The notes: generated by a model not told the origin, from the letters alone. A DNA stretch of 64,000 nucleotides from Rathayibacter caricis DSM 15933 (GCF_003044275.1 NZ_PZPL01000001.1:2232001-2296000); one strand, 5' to 3'. Shown: positions 22,650 through 31,787, counted from the stretch's first letter. Translations and numbers: made by a program.

Positions 22650-24376
22650 CCGGGGACCCCGGGCAGGTCGCGGAAGCGGGTGATCCCGCGCCACGCCGGG
22701 TGCCGCTCGAGACTCCGCATCGCGCGGGCGAGCGGCGGGCGGAGGAGCCCGGCCGACTCGAGCAGGCCGCTCGCGAGGACGTCCGCCGCGGGACCCTCGC
22801 CGAGGAGCCGCCCGCCGCCCATGACCGCGAGGCGGTCCGCGCGGTCGGCGACGAGCTGGAGGTCGTGGGTCACGACCAGCACGGTGGTGCACTCGTCGCG
22901 CAGCTGCTCGAGCACGTCCAGCAGCTCGCCGGCGTGCGCCCGGTCCTGGCCGAACGTCGGCTCGTCGAGCGCGAGGACGGGGGCTCCGGTGATGAGCGCC
23001 GTGCCGACCGAGAGCCGGCGCTTCTGGCCGCCCGACAGCAGGAAGGGGTGCTGGTCGCGCAGGGCGAGGAGCCCGAAGCGGCGGAGCATCCCGTCGACGC
23101 GCTCGCGGGTCTCGTCGACGTCGACGCCCCTGATCCGCAGGCCGTGCGCGAGCTCCAGGGCGACGGTGGGCTGGACGAACTGGTGCTCGGGGTTCTGGAA
23201 GACGAAGCCGACGGTCGCGGCCAGCGTGCGCGGGTCGGCGCGGGACGGGTCGAGCCCGGCGATCTCGACCGTCCGCCGGGGCGGCGGGACGACGCCCGCG
23301 ATCGCCTGCAGGAGCGTGGTCTTGCCGGCGCCGTTCGTTCCGATGATCGCCAGCAGATCACCGGCGGCCACGTCGAGGTCGACCTCGCGCACCAGCGTCG
23401 CTCCGCTCTTCACCACGGACAGGCCGCGGACCCGGAGGAGCGGCTCGGCGGCCGCGCGGGGCGGCGCGGCGGGGGCCGGCGCGGGAAGCGACTCCACCGC
23501 GTCGAGCGCCGCGGCGAGCTCGCGAGCGGTCAGCGGCAGCGGGGCGAGGCGCACTCCGGCCGACTGCAGCCGGAGCGCGGCGAGCGCGGCCGTCGGGAGC
23601 CAGACCCCGAGGGCGGCGAGCGTGTCGGCGCCGTCGCGGAGGACCTCGTCGACCGTGCCCTCCAGAGCCGGTCGCCCGTCGCGGTCGAGGACGAGCACCC
23701 GGTCGACGAGTTCCACCGCCGCATCGAGATCGTGCTCCACCAGGACGACCGCGACCGCCCTCTCCCGCACCAGCTCCGCGAGGATCGCGTAGACCTCCTC
23801 CGTGCCGACCGGATCGAGGTTGGCGGTCGGCTCGTCGAGCACCAGGACGGGGGAGCCGAGCGCCAGGGCGCACGCGATCGCGAGCCGCTGCCGTCCGCCG
23901 CCGGAGAGGCGGTCCGGGTCCTCCGCGCGCCGCTCCCACAGCCCCACGCGTCGCAGCGCCCGCTCGGCCCGCTCGAGGACCTCGGCGGCGGGCACGAGCA
24001 GGTTCTCGGGTCCGAACGCGACCTCGTCGAGGACGGAGCCGGTGACGATCTGCGCGTCCGGATCCTGGAACACCATCGCCACGGTGCGGCTGGCCTCGGC
24101 GACCGGGAGATCGACGCTCGAGCGGCCTCCGATGGAGACGGTGCCGTCGAGTGCGGCCGGGACCGAGTGCGGCACGAGCCCGTTCAGCGCGAGCGTCAGG
24201 GTCGACTTGCCCGAACCGGACGGGCCGAGGACGAGCAGCACCTCGCCGGGGCGGACGTCGAGATCGACGGCGCAGGGGGACGGGCGTTCGGCACCCTCGT
24301 GGGTGACGACGAGCCCGCGGGTGCTGATCAGGGCGGGTCGGACGTCCGCGAGCGCCCGAGCGCGGTCACAGGACAC
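22646..24376 (-). CDS. ECF transporter dual ATPase (two fused A components)
   Basis: 576 aa with two ABC ATPase domains in one chain. First half: Walker A GPSGSGKST, Q-loop FQDPDAQI, signature LSGGGRQR, Walker B VLVLDEPTANLD. Second half: GTNGAGKTT, FQNPEHQF, LSGGQKRR, VLALDEPTFGQD. A YkoD-like arrangement. I chose GTG 24376 (ribosome site GGAGG at 5-6 nt) rather than GTG 24412, because the longer start would place the N terminus only 4 nt from the iron box. First gene of the ATPase-T-S-SIP operon. Confidence 0.9.
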   Translation of the reverse strand: MSCDRARALADVRPALISTRGLVVTHEGAERPSPCAVDLDVRPGEVLLVLGPSGSGKSTLTLALNGLVPHSVPAALDGTVSIGGRSSVDLPVAEASRTVAMVFQDPDAQIVTGSVLDEVAFGPENLLVPAAEVLERAERALRRVGLWERRAEDPDRLSGGGRQRLAIACALALGSPVLVLDEPTANLDPVGTEEVYAILAELVRERAVAVVLVEHDLDAAVELVDRVLVLDRDGRPALEGTVDEVLRDGADTLAALGVWLPTAALAALRLQSAGVRLAPLPLTARELAAALDAVESLPAPAPAAPPRAAAEPLLRVRGLSVVKSGATLVREVDLDVAAGDLLAIIGTNGAGKTTLLQAIAGVVPPPRRTVEIAGLDPSRADPRTLAATVGFVFQNPEHQFVQPTVALELAHGLRIRGVDVDETRERVDGMLRRFGLLALRDQHPFLLSGGQKRRLSVGTALITGAPVLALDEPTFGQDRAHAGELLDVLEQLRDECTTVLVVTHDLQLVADRADRLAVMGGGRLLGEGPAADVLASGLLESAGLLRPPLARAMRSLERHPAWRGITRFRDLPGVPG

Positions 24377-24415
24377 GGAGCCTCCGGAGGAAGGGGAGCA
24401 GGAGCGCCGCACAGC

Positions 24416-24434
24416 TTAGCCTTACCTAACCTAC
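24416..24434. promoter_or_regulatory. DtxR/IdeR-type iron box
   Basis: Read on the minus strand the site GTAGGTTAGGTAAGGCTAA matches 14 of 19 positions of the DtxR/IdeR consensus TTAGGTTAGGCTAACCTAA, with both half-site cores intact. It lies 40 nt upstream of the dual ATPase start and 100 nt upstream of the divergent AraC gene. Iron-loaded repressor here would shut off the ECF-SIP operon. Confidence 0.7.
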
Positions 24435-24533
24435 TCGTGCCAGAAGGTGATGGGTGCGCGACTGCGACCCCGTCAGAGACCCGATGTCCGGCGCCACAGG
24501 AATGGCTCCGGAGCGCCGCGCGTTGCTCCGGGA

Positions 24534-25409
24534 ATGACGATCGAACCCGCAGTGCTCGAGGACGTCCTCTCCTCACTGGACGTGACGCTCGGCGAGCTCC
24601 GGCGGCGGACGCTCGCGCCAGGGGAGAGGCTCGTGCTCGCCGAGGGCGTCGTCGTGCTCGTCTACGTCGTCGACGGCGAGCTGACGGCCCTCGCCCCGGC
24701 CGGAGCCGCCTGCGAGCTCGACCTCGCGGCGGGCGACGCGGTGGCGGCCCCGCTGCCGCGCACTCTGCTGGCGGGCGACGCACTGCTGAGCTTCGGGCGG
24801 CGGGCGGCAGCGCTCGCATCGACCTCGGGCGCCGGACTGATGGTCGTCGAGCTGCGCCTCGAGCCCGAGGCGTGCCTCCGGCCGCTGCCCGGGCTGGTGC
24901 TCGCCCCCGGTTTCGCCCGGCTCGAGCCCGCTGCGGCCGCCCTGGCGGCGCAGCTCGGCCCGCCGCGGGGTGGATCGGCGCGCTCGGGTGATCCGGTGAT
25001 CTGCCGGCTGATGGTGCGGACGGTGCTGCTCTCGGTGGTGCGGGCCTGGGCGTCCGGCGAGGACGGCGGACCGCGTCCGCTCACCGGCGACGTCCACCTG
25101 GACCGGGTCGCGGCGGCGGTCGCCGACGACCCCGGGCGGGAGTGGACCGTCGATCGGCTGGCGAGCGCCGGAGCGATGTCGCGCACCGTTCTGACCGAGC
25201 GGTTCCGAGCCGCGTTCGGGCGGACTCCGGCCGATTACGTCGCCGACGTGCGCATGCGGCGCGCGAAGGAGCTGCTGGAGCAGGGACGGAGCGTGTCCGA
25301 GGCCGCCCGCGCGCTGGGCTACTCCTCGGACGACGGGTTCAGCCGGGCCTTCCGCCGTCACGCCGGCGTCGTGCCGTCGCTGTGGCGGGCGACCCGTCAG
25401 GAGGTCTGA
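24534..25409 (+). CDS. AraC-family transcriptional regulator
   Basis: 291 aa from ATG 24534. An N-terminal cupin-like ligand-binding domain (AraC_binding type, with GDAVAAPLPRTLLAGDALLSF) is followed by a C-terminal double HTH: DPGREWTVDRLASAGAMSR then RFRAAFGRTPADYVADVRMRRA and the second helix pair ARALGYSSDDGFSRAFRRH. It is divergent from the iron-controlled ECF operon and convergent with the MFS gene. An activator of the transporter that senses the imported iron compound is plausible, as for siderophore-responsive AraC regulators. Confidence 0.9.
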   Translation: MTIEPAVLEDVLSSLDVTLGELRRRTLAPGERLVLAEGVVVLVYVVDGELTALAPAGAACELDLAAGDAVAAPLPRTLLAGDALLSFGRRAAALASTSGAGLMVVELRLEPEACLRPLPGLVLAPGFARLEPAAAALAAQLGPPRGGSARSGDPVICRLMVRTVLLSVVRAWASGEDGGPRPLTGDVHLDRVAAAVADDPGREWTVDRLASAGAMSRTVLTERFRAAFGRTPADYVADVRMRRAKELLEQGRSVSEAARALGYSSDDGFSRAFRRHAGVVPSLWRATRQEV

Positions 25410-25414
25410 CGCGC

Positions 25415-26605
25415 TCAGGCCTCGCGCCGGGCCGCCGAGCCGAAGAGGGCGGCTCCCACGAGGAGCAGCACCGCGCCGATCGCGTAGTCGGCCTCGATGC
25501 CGACCGAGTCGACGAGGACCCCGCCGAGTCCCGCCGCGACGACGATCGCGGCCTGGAACCCGACGACCACCAGGCTCCCGCCGGCCTCGAGCCGGTCGGT
25601 CATCCGGTGGCCGACCCACGCGTTGACGATGATCAGCCACGAGGCGAAGAAGAAGCCCCAGACGCCCACCGCCACCGCGATCGCGACGACGGATCCGGGG
25701 AGCAGCAGCACCCCTCCGACCGCGACCGCGATGGCCACGGGCGCCACGATCCCGAAGACCGCGAAGGTGCGGTCGATGACGGAGCCGATGACGATGTTGC
25801 CGAGCAGCCCCCCGACCCCGAAGAGCGCCAGCAGGCCGACGACGGTCGCCGCGTCGGCATCGGTGCGCTCGAGAGCGAGGCGGATGTAGGTGTACGCGAG
25901 GAAGTGGCCGAGGACGACGAGGACGTGGCCCGCGAAGCCCTGCCGCACCCCCGGGCGGCGCACGGTGTCGAGCAGCACGCCCAGCCCGGCGGACGCGGCG
26001 GCGGGCACGCGGGGCAGGAGGAGCCGCAGCGGCAGGGCGAGCAGCGCGGTGAGCACGCCGATCACGACGAACGCCGCGCGCCAGTCGATCAGCTCGCTCA
26101 GGATCACGCCCAGCGGCACTCCGGCGACGGTCGCGAGCGACAGCCCCGCGCTCGTGAACATGGTCGCCCGACCCACCCGCTCCGGTCCTGCGACGCGGGC
26201 GACGACCGTGATCGACATCGACCAGAACGCGCTGATGGCCGCTCCGAGCAGGATCCGCGAGAGGAGGACCAGGGGGAGGGTCGGCGCGAGGGCGGCGAGC
26301 ACGCTCGACGCTCCGGCGGCGACGGCGGTCCAGACCAGGAGGGTGCGGCGATCGAGCCCCGGGACGACCAGGCCGATGGTCGGGGCGACCAGGAGGCCCA
26401 CGAACGCCGTCACGGTGACCGTCTGCCCGGCCTGACCCGGGGTGACGCCGAGACCGGCCGCCATCTCGGTGAGCACTCCGTTCGGCAGGAATTCGGCGGT
26501 GACGAGCAGGAAGCTGAGGAGCATCAGCACGACGAGGGGGACGACGGGGAGCCGCTGGGCCGTCGGCTCGGGGCGGACGACGGGGACGGAGGCGGTCGAA
26601 GTCAT
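25415..26605 (-). CDS. MFS transporter, DHA1-type exporter
   Basis: 396 aa, twelve predicted helices, from ATG 26605. FLPNGVLTEMAAGLGVTPGQAGQTVTVTAFVGLLVAPTIG and the A-motif-like GLVVPGLDRRTLLV are typical of the arabinose-efflux/chloramphenicol-type DHA1 group; the antiporter motif-C region LSRILLGAAISAF is visible. It points toward the AraC gene, with a 5-nt gap between stops. Export of a drug-like compound or siderophore is possible; the substrate is unknown. Confidence 0.88.
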   Translation of the reverse strand: MTSTASVPVVRPEPTAQRLPVVPLVVLMLLSFLLVTAEFLPNGVLTEMAAGLGVTPGQAGQTVTVTAFVGLLVAPTIGLVVPGLDRRTLLVWTAVAAGASSVLAALAPTLPLVLLSRILLGAAISAFWSMSITVVARVAGPERVGRATMFTSAGLSLATVAGVPLGVILSELIDWRAAFVVIGVLTALLALPLRLLLPRVPAAASAGLGVLLDTVRRPGVRQGFAGHVLVVLGHFLAYTYIRLALERTDADAATVVGLLALFGVGGLLGNIVIGSVIDRTFAVFGIVAPVAIAVAVGGVLLLPGSVVAIAVAVGVWGFFFASWLIIVNAWVGHRMTDRLEAGGSLVVVGFQAAIVVAAGLGGVLVDSVGIEADYAIGAVLLLVGAALFGSAARREA

Positions 26606-26769
26606 GAGGGAAGCATGGCGTGACGGCGCGCACGGCGCCCGACCGGACCACCGGGGGATCCGACCGATCGGCCGGGGCGTGCGATTCCGGGCTCGTCGAG
26701 AGCGTTCCCGGGGCCTTCGCTCAGGCGGCACCGGGATGATCGAGGCTGACACCCGACGGAAGGTCTTCT

Positions 26770-27570
26770 GTGAGCACTCTCAAGCGCATCCTCAGCATGG
26801 CGTCGAAGGCGCTCGACTCGAAGAGCTCCTCGAGCTCCACCGCGCGCCCCGCGTCCTCGAGCGGAGGGACGGACTGGCGCGATCTGGTCCGCACCGCCGC
26901 CGACAAGGTGACCGGCGATTCTCGTCCGGCGCCGCAGTACGGCGCTCCCGAGCACCGTCCCTCCACGCGCCCGCAGGACGCGCGCCCCGGTCGGCCCGCG
27001 GTCACCGCGGAGGACCGCGCCGCCATCGCCCGCTACGACTACCTCCTCCGCACCGCCGACCCCGAGCAGCTCGAGCAGGTGCACCGCGACGCGTTCGCGA
27101 AGCTGACGCCCGAGCAGCGCTCGCAGGTCGAGGCGCGACTGCGCGACGAGCTGCCCGCGAACGAGCAGCCGCGCTCCTCCGCCCCTGACGACCTCGCCAG
27201 GGCCGCCACCCGCGGCGAAGCGCAGAACCCCGGATTCCTGAAGAAGATGTTCTCGAAGCCCGGCACGCGCGGGGCCCTCGCGGGCGCCGGTGTCGGAGCC
27301 GCGGCGGGCCTGGGCCTCGGAGCCGCGGGCGGACTGCTGGCCGCGGTCGCCGGCGGCGCCGTGCTCAGCAGCGTCGGCGGCTCCCTCCTGCAGGGCGTCG
27401 ACCTCGACGGGCTCGCCGGCTTCGGCGACCTGGGCGAGTTCGGCGACATCACGGGATCGGCGGGCGACGTCGTGTCGGGCGTCGGCGAGCAGGTGTCCGG
27501 TCTCGGCGAGCAGGTCTCGGACTTCTCGATGCCCGACCTCGGCGACCTGGGGTCGTTCTTCGACCGCTGA
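26770..27570 (+). CDS. hypothetical protein with Gly/Ala-rich segment
   Basis: 266 aa from GTG 26770. Three parts are visible: a Ser-rich N-terminal tail; a charged helical domain (about 75-135) with AAIARYDYLLRTADPEQLEQVHRDAFAKL; and a Gly/Ala helix (about 172-200) followed by a repetitive Gly-Asp tail (VSGVGEQVSGLGEQVSDF). The Gly/Ala helix could insert in a membrane. Homologs of this kind are common in Microbacteriaceae and uncharacterised. No signal peptide. Confidence 0.75.
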   Translation: MSTLKRILSMASKALDSKSSSSSTARPASSSGGTDWRDLVRTAADKVTGDSRPAPQYGAPEHRPSTRPQDARPGRPAVTAEDRAAIARYDYLLRTADPEQLEQVHRDAFAKLTPEQRSQVEARLRDELPANEQPRSSAPDDLARAATRGEAQNPGFLKKMFSKPGTRGALAGAGVGAAAGLGLGAAGGLLAAVAGGAVLSSVGGSLLQGVDLDGLAGFGDLGEFGDITGSAGDVVSGVGEQVSGLGEQVSDFSMPDLGDLGSFFDR

Positions 27571-27573
27571 TCC

Positions 27574-27966
27574 TCAGCCGCGGGTGCGGCGCCGCACGAG
27601 CAGTGCGGTGGCCGCGCCCGCGATGCCGAGCAGCAGCAGCGCCGCGCCCGTGATCGCGACGGCCGTCGTCGACCAGTCCGGCTGGACCTCGGTCACCGTG
27701 CCGTCGAGCAGCGTCCACTCGCACGAGGTGCCGAGGGGCCACCAGGACCACGCGCCGCGCAGAAGTCCGCCCTCCTCCGCGGGCACCCGCCCGACGCTCG
27801 CCCGGCAGACGGAGTCGAAGCCCGCGCCGGCCAGCGTCGCGTACTGCAGGGGCACGAGCGCCAGGAGCGCGAGTCCCACGAGCGCGACGACACCCGCCGC
27901 GAGGGCCGCGAGGCGTCGCGGAGTGAGACGGCGACGGGTGCTCGGGCGGTCTCGGGGCTCGCTCAT
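27574..27966 (-). CDS. small two-TM membrane protein
   Basis: 130 aa from ATG 27966. Two membrane helices, about residues 20-42 and 98-122, flank an outside loop with two cysteines (SVCRAS and GTSCEWTL) that may form a disulfide. A basic C-terminal tail RRRTRG faces inside. No family recognised. Divergent from the PLDc_N gene, 69 bp away. Confidence 0.7.
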   Translation of the reverse strand: MSEPRDRPSTRRRLTPRRLAALAAGVVALVGLALLALVPLQYATLAGAGFDSVCRASVGRVPAEEGGLLRGAWSWWPLGTSCEWTLLDGTVTEVQPDWSTTAVAITGAALLLLGIAGAATALLVRRRTRG

Positions 27967-28035
27967 CCTCCGATCGTGCCACGCACCGGCTGGGGAACCG
28001 GTGGCCTCCACCGCCCGGGCACGTACCCTCTCAGC

Positions 28036-28419
28036 ATGGGGTTTCTCTTCTCGCTTCTGACCGTCGTGCTGATGGTCCTGGCGCTCGTGGACGTCGTGCG
28101 CCAGCCGGACAACGTGGTCCGCAACCTGCCCAAGATCGCCTGGATCCTGCTGATCGTGTTCATCCCGTTGATCGGCGTCACGATCTGGTTCCTGCTCGGT
28201 CACGAGTGGAAGCGCGGGGAGGGCGGCTCGTTCATCCCCGGAGGCCGGGCGCCGCGGCAGCGCCGTCGACCCGCCTCCCCGCAGACGATCATCGTGCGTC
28301 CTCCGCAGAAGTCGACGGAGGAGCAGCTCGCGGATCTCGAGCGCGAGGAGGCGCACTACGCGCGGCTCGCCGAGGAGCAGCGGCGCCGCCTCGAGGGCGA
28401 GCGCCCGCAGGACGGCTGA
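28036..28419 (+). CDS. PLDc_N domain membrane protein
   Basis: 127 aa from ATG 28036, 6 nt behind a TACCCT -10 (leaderless). Two membrane helices: the first FLLTVVLMVLALVDVVRQ, the second KIAWILLIVFIPLIGVTIWFLLGHEW, which matches the phospholipase D N-terminal-type (PLDc_N) module. The C-terminal third is charged and probably coiled (ADLEREEAHYARLAEEQRRR). Such proteins are small membrane regulators; function unknown. Confidence 0.85.
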   Translation: MGFLFSLLTVVLMVLALVDVVRQPDNVVRNLPKIAWILLIVFIPLIGVTIWFLLGHEWKRGEGGSFIPGGRAPRQRRRPASPQTIIVRPPQKSTEEQLADLEREEAHYARLAEEQRRRLEGERPQDG

Positions 28420-28430
28420 GCGCGGTCCGC

Positions 28431-29339
28431 TCAGCCGGTGGTCGCGAAGTTCGACGCGTTCCACTGGATCGAGGCGATCTTCGCCTGACCGGCCACGCTG
28501 GGGTGGAAGTAGTCGACCTTCCCGATCAGCGAGCTGGTGACGGGCGTGGCGGTCAGTGCGCCTCCGTCGTAGTCGCAGAGCGGACCGGCGGCGGCGCACG
28601 CGTTCTTGAGCGCCGTGTTGTACTGCGCCGTGCGTGTCTTCGCGGCGGCGGCCGAGGCCGCGGCGGCCGTCGTGCTCAAGCGCGCTCCCGTCGAGCTCAC
28701 ACCGCGGGTGGTGCGGCAGAGCTTGGCCGAGGACCACACGACCGCACCGACACCGCTGCGGACGACCGACCACTCCGAGGCCACGTTCGGCATCGACGAC
28801 AGCACGATCTTCGCAGTCGGCCACGTGGTGCGGATCGTCGAGATCGCGGTGGTCGCCGAGGCGCTGAAGGTGGAGGCGGGGGTCATCGTGTACCCGTCGG
28901 CGGCGACCTTGTTGTCAGGGGAGCAGAGGTCGTTGCCGCCGATGAGCAGGGTGACGACGTCGGGCTTCACTCCGGCTGCAGCGGCCGCGGCGATGCGCGC
29001 GGGGACCTGAGCGATGACATCGCCGGTCTTCGCGAAGTTTGCCGAGGTCACAGTGGTGCCGGGCTTCGCCGCACGCAGCCGTGCGGTGAAGGAGTTGACC
29101 GAGGAGGAGGTGCCGGTCGACCAGTTGTTGCTCGGGCAGTCTCCGAGCGACCCGCAGGTGCCGTAGGCGCGCGTGATCGAGTCGCCGAGCGCGAGGACCT
29201 TGAGCGTGGGAGTCGCGGCGGTGGCGGCGCTCGCCGGCACGAGGGCGGCGGTCAGGGCGAGGACGGCACCGGCGGCCAGGGCGGCGAGGCGGCTCCGGCG
29301 GGCGGATCGGGGCGGACGGGGGAGGAAGTGGCGCGGCAT
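28431..29339 (-). CDS. secreted SGNH/GDSL hydrolase
   Basis: 302 aa with a signal peptide (RLAALAAGAVLALTAALVP, ATAA). Block I ALGDSITRAYG gives the nucleophilic Ser; GGNDLC is block III with the oxyanion Asn; DYFHPSVAGQ is block V with the catalytic Asp and His. Six cysteines suggest disulfides, as in secreted actinobacterial esterases/lipases of this family. Likely an extracellular esterase. Confidence 0.92.
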   Translation of the reverse strand: MPRHFLPRPPRSARRSRLAALAAGAVLALTAALVPASAATAATPTLKVLALGDSITRAYGTCGSLGDCPSNNWSTGTSSSVNSFTARLRAAKPGTTVTSANFAKTGDVIAQVPARIAAAAAAGVKPDVVTLLIGGNDLCSPDNKVAADGYTMTPASTFSASATTAISTIRTTWPTAKIVLSSMPNVASEWSVVRSGVGAVVWSSAKLCRTTRGVSSTGARLSTTAAAASAAAAKTRTAQYNTALKNACAAAGPLCDYDGGALTATPVTSSLIGKVDYFHPSVAGQAKIASIQWNASNFATTG

Positions 29340-29450
29340 GGGGATCGCTCTCGGTCGGAGGCGACGGGGGCCGCCGAGGTCGACGCTAGGTCCAGGGACC
29401 TCGGAAGCGTCATGCGGCCCTGACCCCAGAACGGCCGGAATGCACTTTCC

Positions 29451-30071
29451 TCAGCGCGTGGCAGGGATCCGGAGCACGTGCACGCGACTGACCGCCCAGG
29501 CCAGTGCACCCGCGAGCACGAACGCCACCGCGATCGCCGCCACGTAGGCGGCCACCGAGCCGTAGCCGTTCGCCGGGTCGAGGAAGGGGTACGGCACCCA
29601 GCCGTCGGTCGCTCCGCGCACGAGCACGACGACGAGCCAGACGATCGGATAGACGACCACGACCCAGAGGCGGCGCCAGGGCAGCGGCGGCCGGTCGCCG
29701 ATCAGCAGCCAGTCGAGCACTCCGTAGAGCGGGAACAGCACGTGCATCACCGTGTTGGCCCACGGGAGGGTGACGCCGCCCGCCAGGCCCGCGAGCAGCA
29801 GGTTGTAGACGACTCCGACGATCGCGATGTAGCCGGTGGCCGCGCCGCGCGCGAGGACCAGGCCCGATCCCTGCGGCCGTCGCGCCAGCGAGAGCCCGGC
29901 GGTGATCAGCAGGATCACCGCGAGGAGGATGTTGCCCTGGATGGTGAAGAAGCCGAAGAAGTTGAGCGGGTTCAGCGGGGTCCGGGACGCGGTGTCGAGA
30001 GCGGTCGCGGCCACCGCGGTCAGCACCGTGAGGGCGACGAGGATCCGGACGACGGCGACGGCGGGTCTCAT
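29451..30071 (-). CDS. Pr6Pr family membrane protein
   Basis: 206 aa from ATG 30071, six membrane helices. The family landmarks NPLNFFGFFTIQGNILLA, VYNLLLAG and LHxxxPxxxxxDW-like MHVLFPLYGVLDWLL, and YPFLDP are present. The Pr6Pr family (FAR-17a/AIG1-like relatives) is uncharacterised in bacteria. It stands alone between the GDSL gene and the divergent DUF429 gene. Confidence 0.85.
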   Translation of the reverse strand: MRPAVAVVRILVALTVLTAVAATALDTASRTPLNPLNFFGFFTIQGNILLAVILLITAGLSLARRPQGSGLVLARGAATGYIAIVGVVYNLLLAGLAGGVTLPWANTVMHVLFPLYGVLDWLLIGDRPPLPWRRLWVVVVYPIVWLVVVLVRGATDGWVPYPFLDPANGYGSVAAYVAAIAVAFVLAGALAWAVSRVHVLRIPATR

Positions 30072-30179
30072 GGCGCTCCTTCGGGGGCGACGCGGCGCCG
30101 CTGGGGTCGAGGGTAGTCGTCCGACGCAGGGTCCCGGTGAGCACGCGAGATCGTGGTCACCAGGCCCTAGCCTCGGGAG

Positions 30180-30917
30180 GTGCTCACGATCGGTGTCGAC
30201 CTCGCGGCGGAGCCCGGCCGCACCGCCCGGGCCGCTGTGGAGTGGGCGGAGGGGCGCGCCGTCGTCCGCACCGTGGCGCTCGACTCCTCCGACGCCGACA
30301 TCGTCGAGCTCTCGCGCGGAGCCCGTGCGGTCGGCATCGACTGCGCGTTCGGCTGGCCGCTCGAGTTCGCCGCGTTCGTGCAGGCGCACACCCGGCGCGA
30401 GGTCGCTCCGCGGACCCTCGCCGGCCGCGACTGGCGCCGCCGGCTCGCCTACCGCGAGACCGACCGCGCCGCACGCGAGGCGACCGGGCGCTGGCCGCTG
30501 AGCGTCTCGACCGACCGACTGGGCATGACAGCGATGCGCTGCGCCGAGCTGCTCGAGGCCTTCGAGGCCGCCGGCGAGGACGTCGACCGGTCGGGAGGCG
30601 GACGCCTCGTCGAGGTCTACCCGGCGGCGGCGCTGCGCCACTGGCGGATCGACACCACCGGCTACAAGACCCGCCCCGAGGCCGTGCCGGCGGCCGTCGC
30701 CGCCCTGCGCCGCGCGGCTCCGTGGCTCGAGGGGCCGGCGGACGCGTTCGCGCTGATGGAGCGGTCGAACGACGCACTCGATGCGGTCGTCGCGGCGCTG
30801 AACGCGCGCGCCCACGCGCTCGGCGCGACCCTGCCCATCCCTCCGGAGCACCGCGACGCCGCCCAGGCCGAGGGCTGGATCGCACTGCCGACCGGCGCCC
30901 TCGAGGACCTGGTCTAG
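30180..30917 (+). CDS. DUF429 family protein
   Basis: 245 aa from GTG 30180, 6 nt behind TAGCCT (leaderless). The start TIGVDLAAEPGRTA and GIDCAFGWPLEF resemble RNase H-like strands with Asp residues; RETDRAAREATGRWPLSVSTDRLG and VEVYPAAALRHW are standard DUF429 blocks, and the C terminus has NDALDAVVAALNARA. The RNase H-like fold suggests a nuclease-type active site but no function is proven. The stop overlaps the convergent ThuA-like gene by 4 nt. Confidence 0.85.
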   Translation: MLTIGVDLAAEPGRTARAAVEWAEGRAVVRTVALDSSDADIVELSRGARAVGIDCAFGWPLEFAAFVQAHTRREVAPRTLAGRDWRRRLAYRETDRAAREATGRWPLSVSTDRLGMTAMRCAELLEAFEAAGEDVDRSGGGRLVEVYPAAALRHWRIDTTGYKTRPEAVPAAVAALRRAAPWLEGPADAFALMERSNDALDAVVAALNARAHALGATLPIPPEHRDAAQAEGWIALPTGALEDLV

Positions 30918-31561
30918 GCCCCGAGATGGTCGAGCGCCGCGGCCAGCAGGGCCCGGTGCCCCGGCGAGCGGTACGACTCGGCCGTGTGGCCGAGGGCGTC
31001 GTAGACGGTGCGTCCGCCGCTCGGGCGCTCGAGGGCCCAGACGAGCGGATGCTCCACTCCGTCGTGCTCGTGCACGGCGAGCACCTCGGCGCTGTCCGCG
31101 ACCTCGAGCCAGGAGTAGCGCTCGTCCTCCACGTCGAAGTCGGGCACGTCCTGCACCGCCGGCCGGTCGCGGCGCACCCGGATCCGCGCCGGGCCGAAGT
31201 CCGGGTGCATGGTGACGTCCGGCACCCAGCGGCCGCCGAGCAGCTCCGTCCACTCCGGTGCATCGGCGAAGCTCGTGGACGAGACGTGGAGGGCGAGGAC
31301 CGGCAGGGTCGAGTCGCGCAGTCGGGCGAGACCGTCGCGCGCTGTCGTCGAGGAGGGAGAGGGGCTCCCGTCGCGGGGGAGGCCGACGTTCACGACGACG
31401 AGCCCCCGAAGCTCCTCCGCGAGAGCCTCCTCGACATCCCCTCGAATCTCGACGCGGTGACCGCGAGACGTCAGCAGGTCCGCGACGGCGGCGCTGGTCT
31501 CGCGGAACGGATGCCAGGGGTCGCTGTAGCGGCCCTCTCCGCTCAGGAGCAGTGCGCGCAC
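30914..31561 (-). CDS. ThuA-like domain protein
   Basis: 215 aa from GTG 31561. A class I glutamine amidotransferase-like fold of the ThuA (trehalose utilisation) family: GEGRYSDPWHPFRETSAAVADLLTSRGH at the start, then LRDSTLPVLALHVSS, HPDFGPARIRV, and VWALERPSGGRTVYDALGHTAESYRSP near the end, the conserved G(R)xF....GH motif. The enzyme activity of this family is unclear. Preceded by the small basic gene at 31569, 7 nt away, so probably co-transcribed. Confidence 0.87.
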   Translation of the reverse strand: MRALLLSGEGRYSDPWHPFRETSAAVADLLTSRGHRVEIRGDVEEALAEELRGLVVVNVGLPRDGSPSPSSTTARDGLARLRDSTLPVLALHVSSTSFADAPEWTELLGGRWVPDVTMHPDFGPARIRVRRDRPAVQDVPDFDVEDERYSWLEVADSAEVLAVHEHDGVEHPLVWALERPSGGRTVYDALGHTAESYRSPGHRALLAAALDHLGA

Positions 31562-31568
31562 CTCGGGG

Positions 31569-31787
31569 TCAGGCCGGGATCTTCCGGCCGAGGGCGGAGG
31601 CCGCGATCTCGGCGGCGCGCTCGGCCTCCTCGACCGAGGCGAAGGGGCCGGTGGCGACGAAGGGGTCGGTGATAAGGCGGCGGTCGATCTCGAGCCGGAA
31701 CCGGGGCAGCTCCGCCCCGGGGACGACGACGATCCGGACTCCGTTCCGGCTCCATCGCGCGGGTTGGATGATGGGTGTCTGTGTCAT
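31569..31787 (-). CDS. small hypothetical protein
   Basis: 72 aa from ATG 31787, with GGAGAG just upstream. RWSRNGVRIVVVPGAELPRFRLEIDRRL and then FASVEEAERAAEIAASALGRK form a beta strand-helix module resembling DUF2188-type or similar small alpha/beta proteins. Probably in an operon with the ThuA-like gene. Function unknown. Confidence 0.65.
   Translation of the reverse strand: MTQTPIIQPARWSRNGVRIVVVPGAELPRFRLEIDRRLITDPFVATGPFASVEEAERAAEIAASALGRKIPA

Noticed and set aside
21247..24376. Thiamine (TPP) riboswitch for the YkoE-like operon
   Set aside because: No TPP-riboswitch core (CUGAGA / ACCUGA-type) in the 24377-24533 leader; an iron box is there instead.
22700..24991. 763-codon plus-strand frame opposite the dual ATPase
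   Set aside because: Antisense shadow with no motif; the minus-strand frame has two complete ABC domains.
25142..26623. 493-codon plus-strand frame opposite the MFS gene
   Set aside because: His/Asp/Arg-rich shadow; the minus strand encodes a clear 12-TM transporter.
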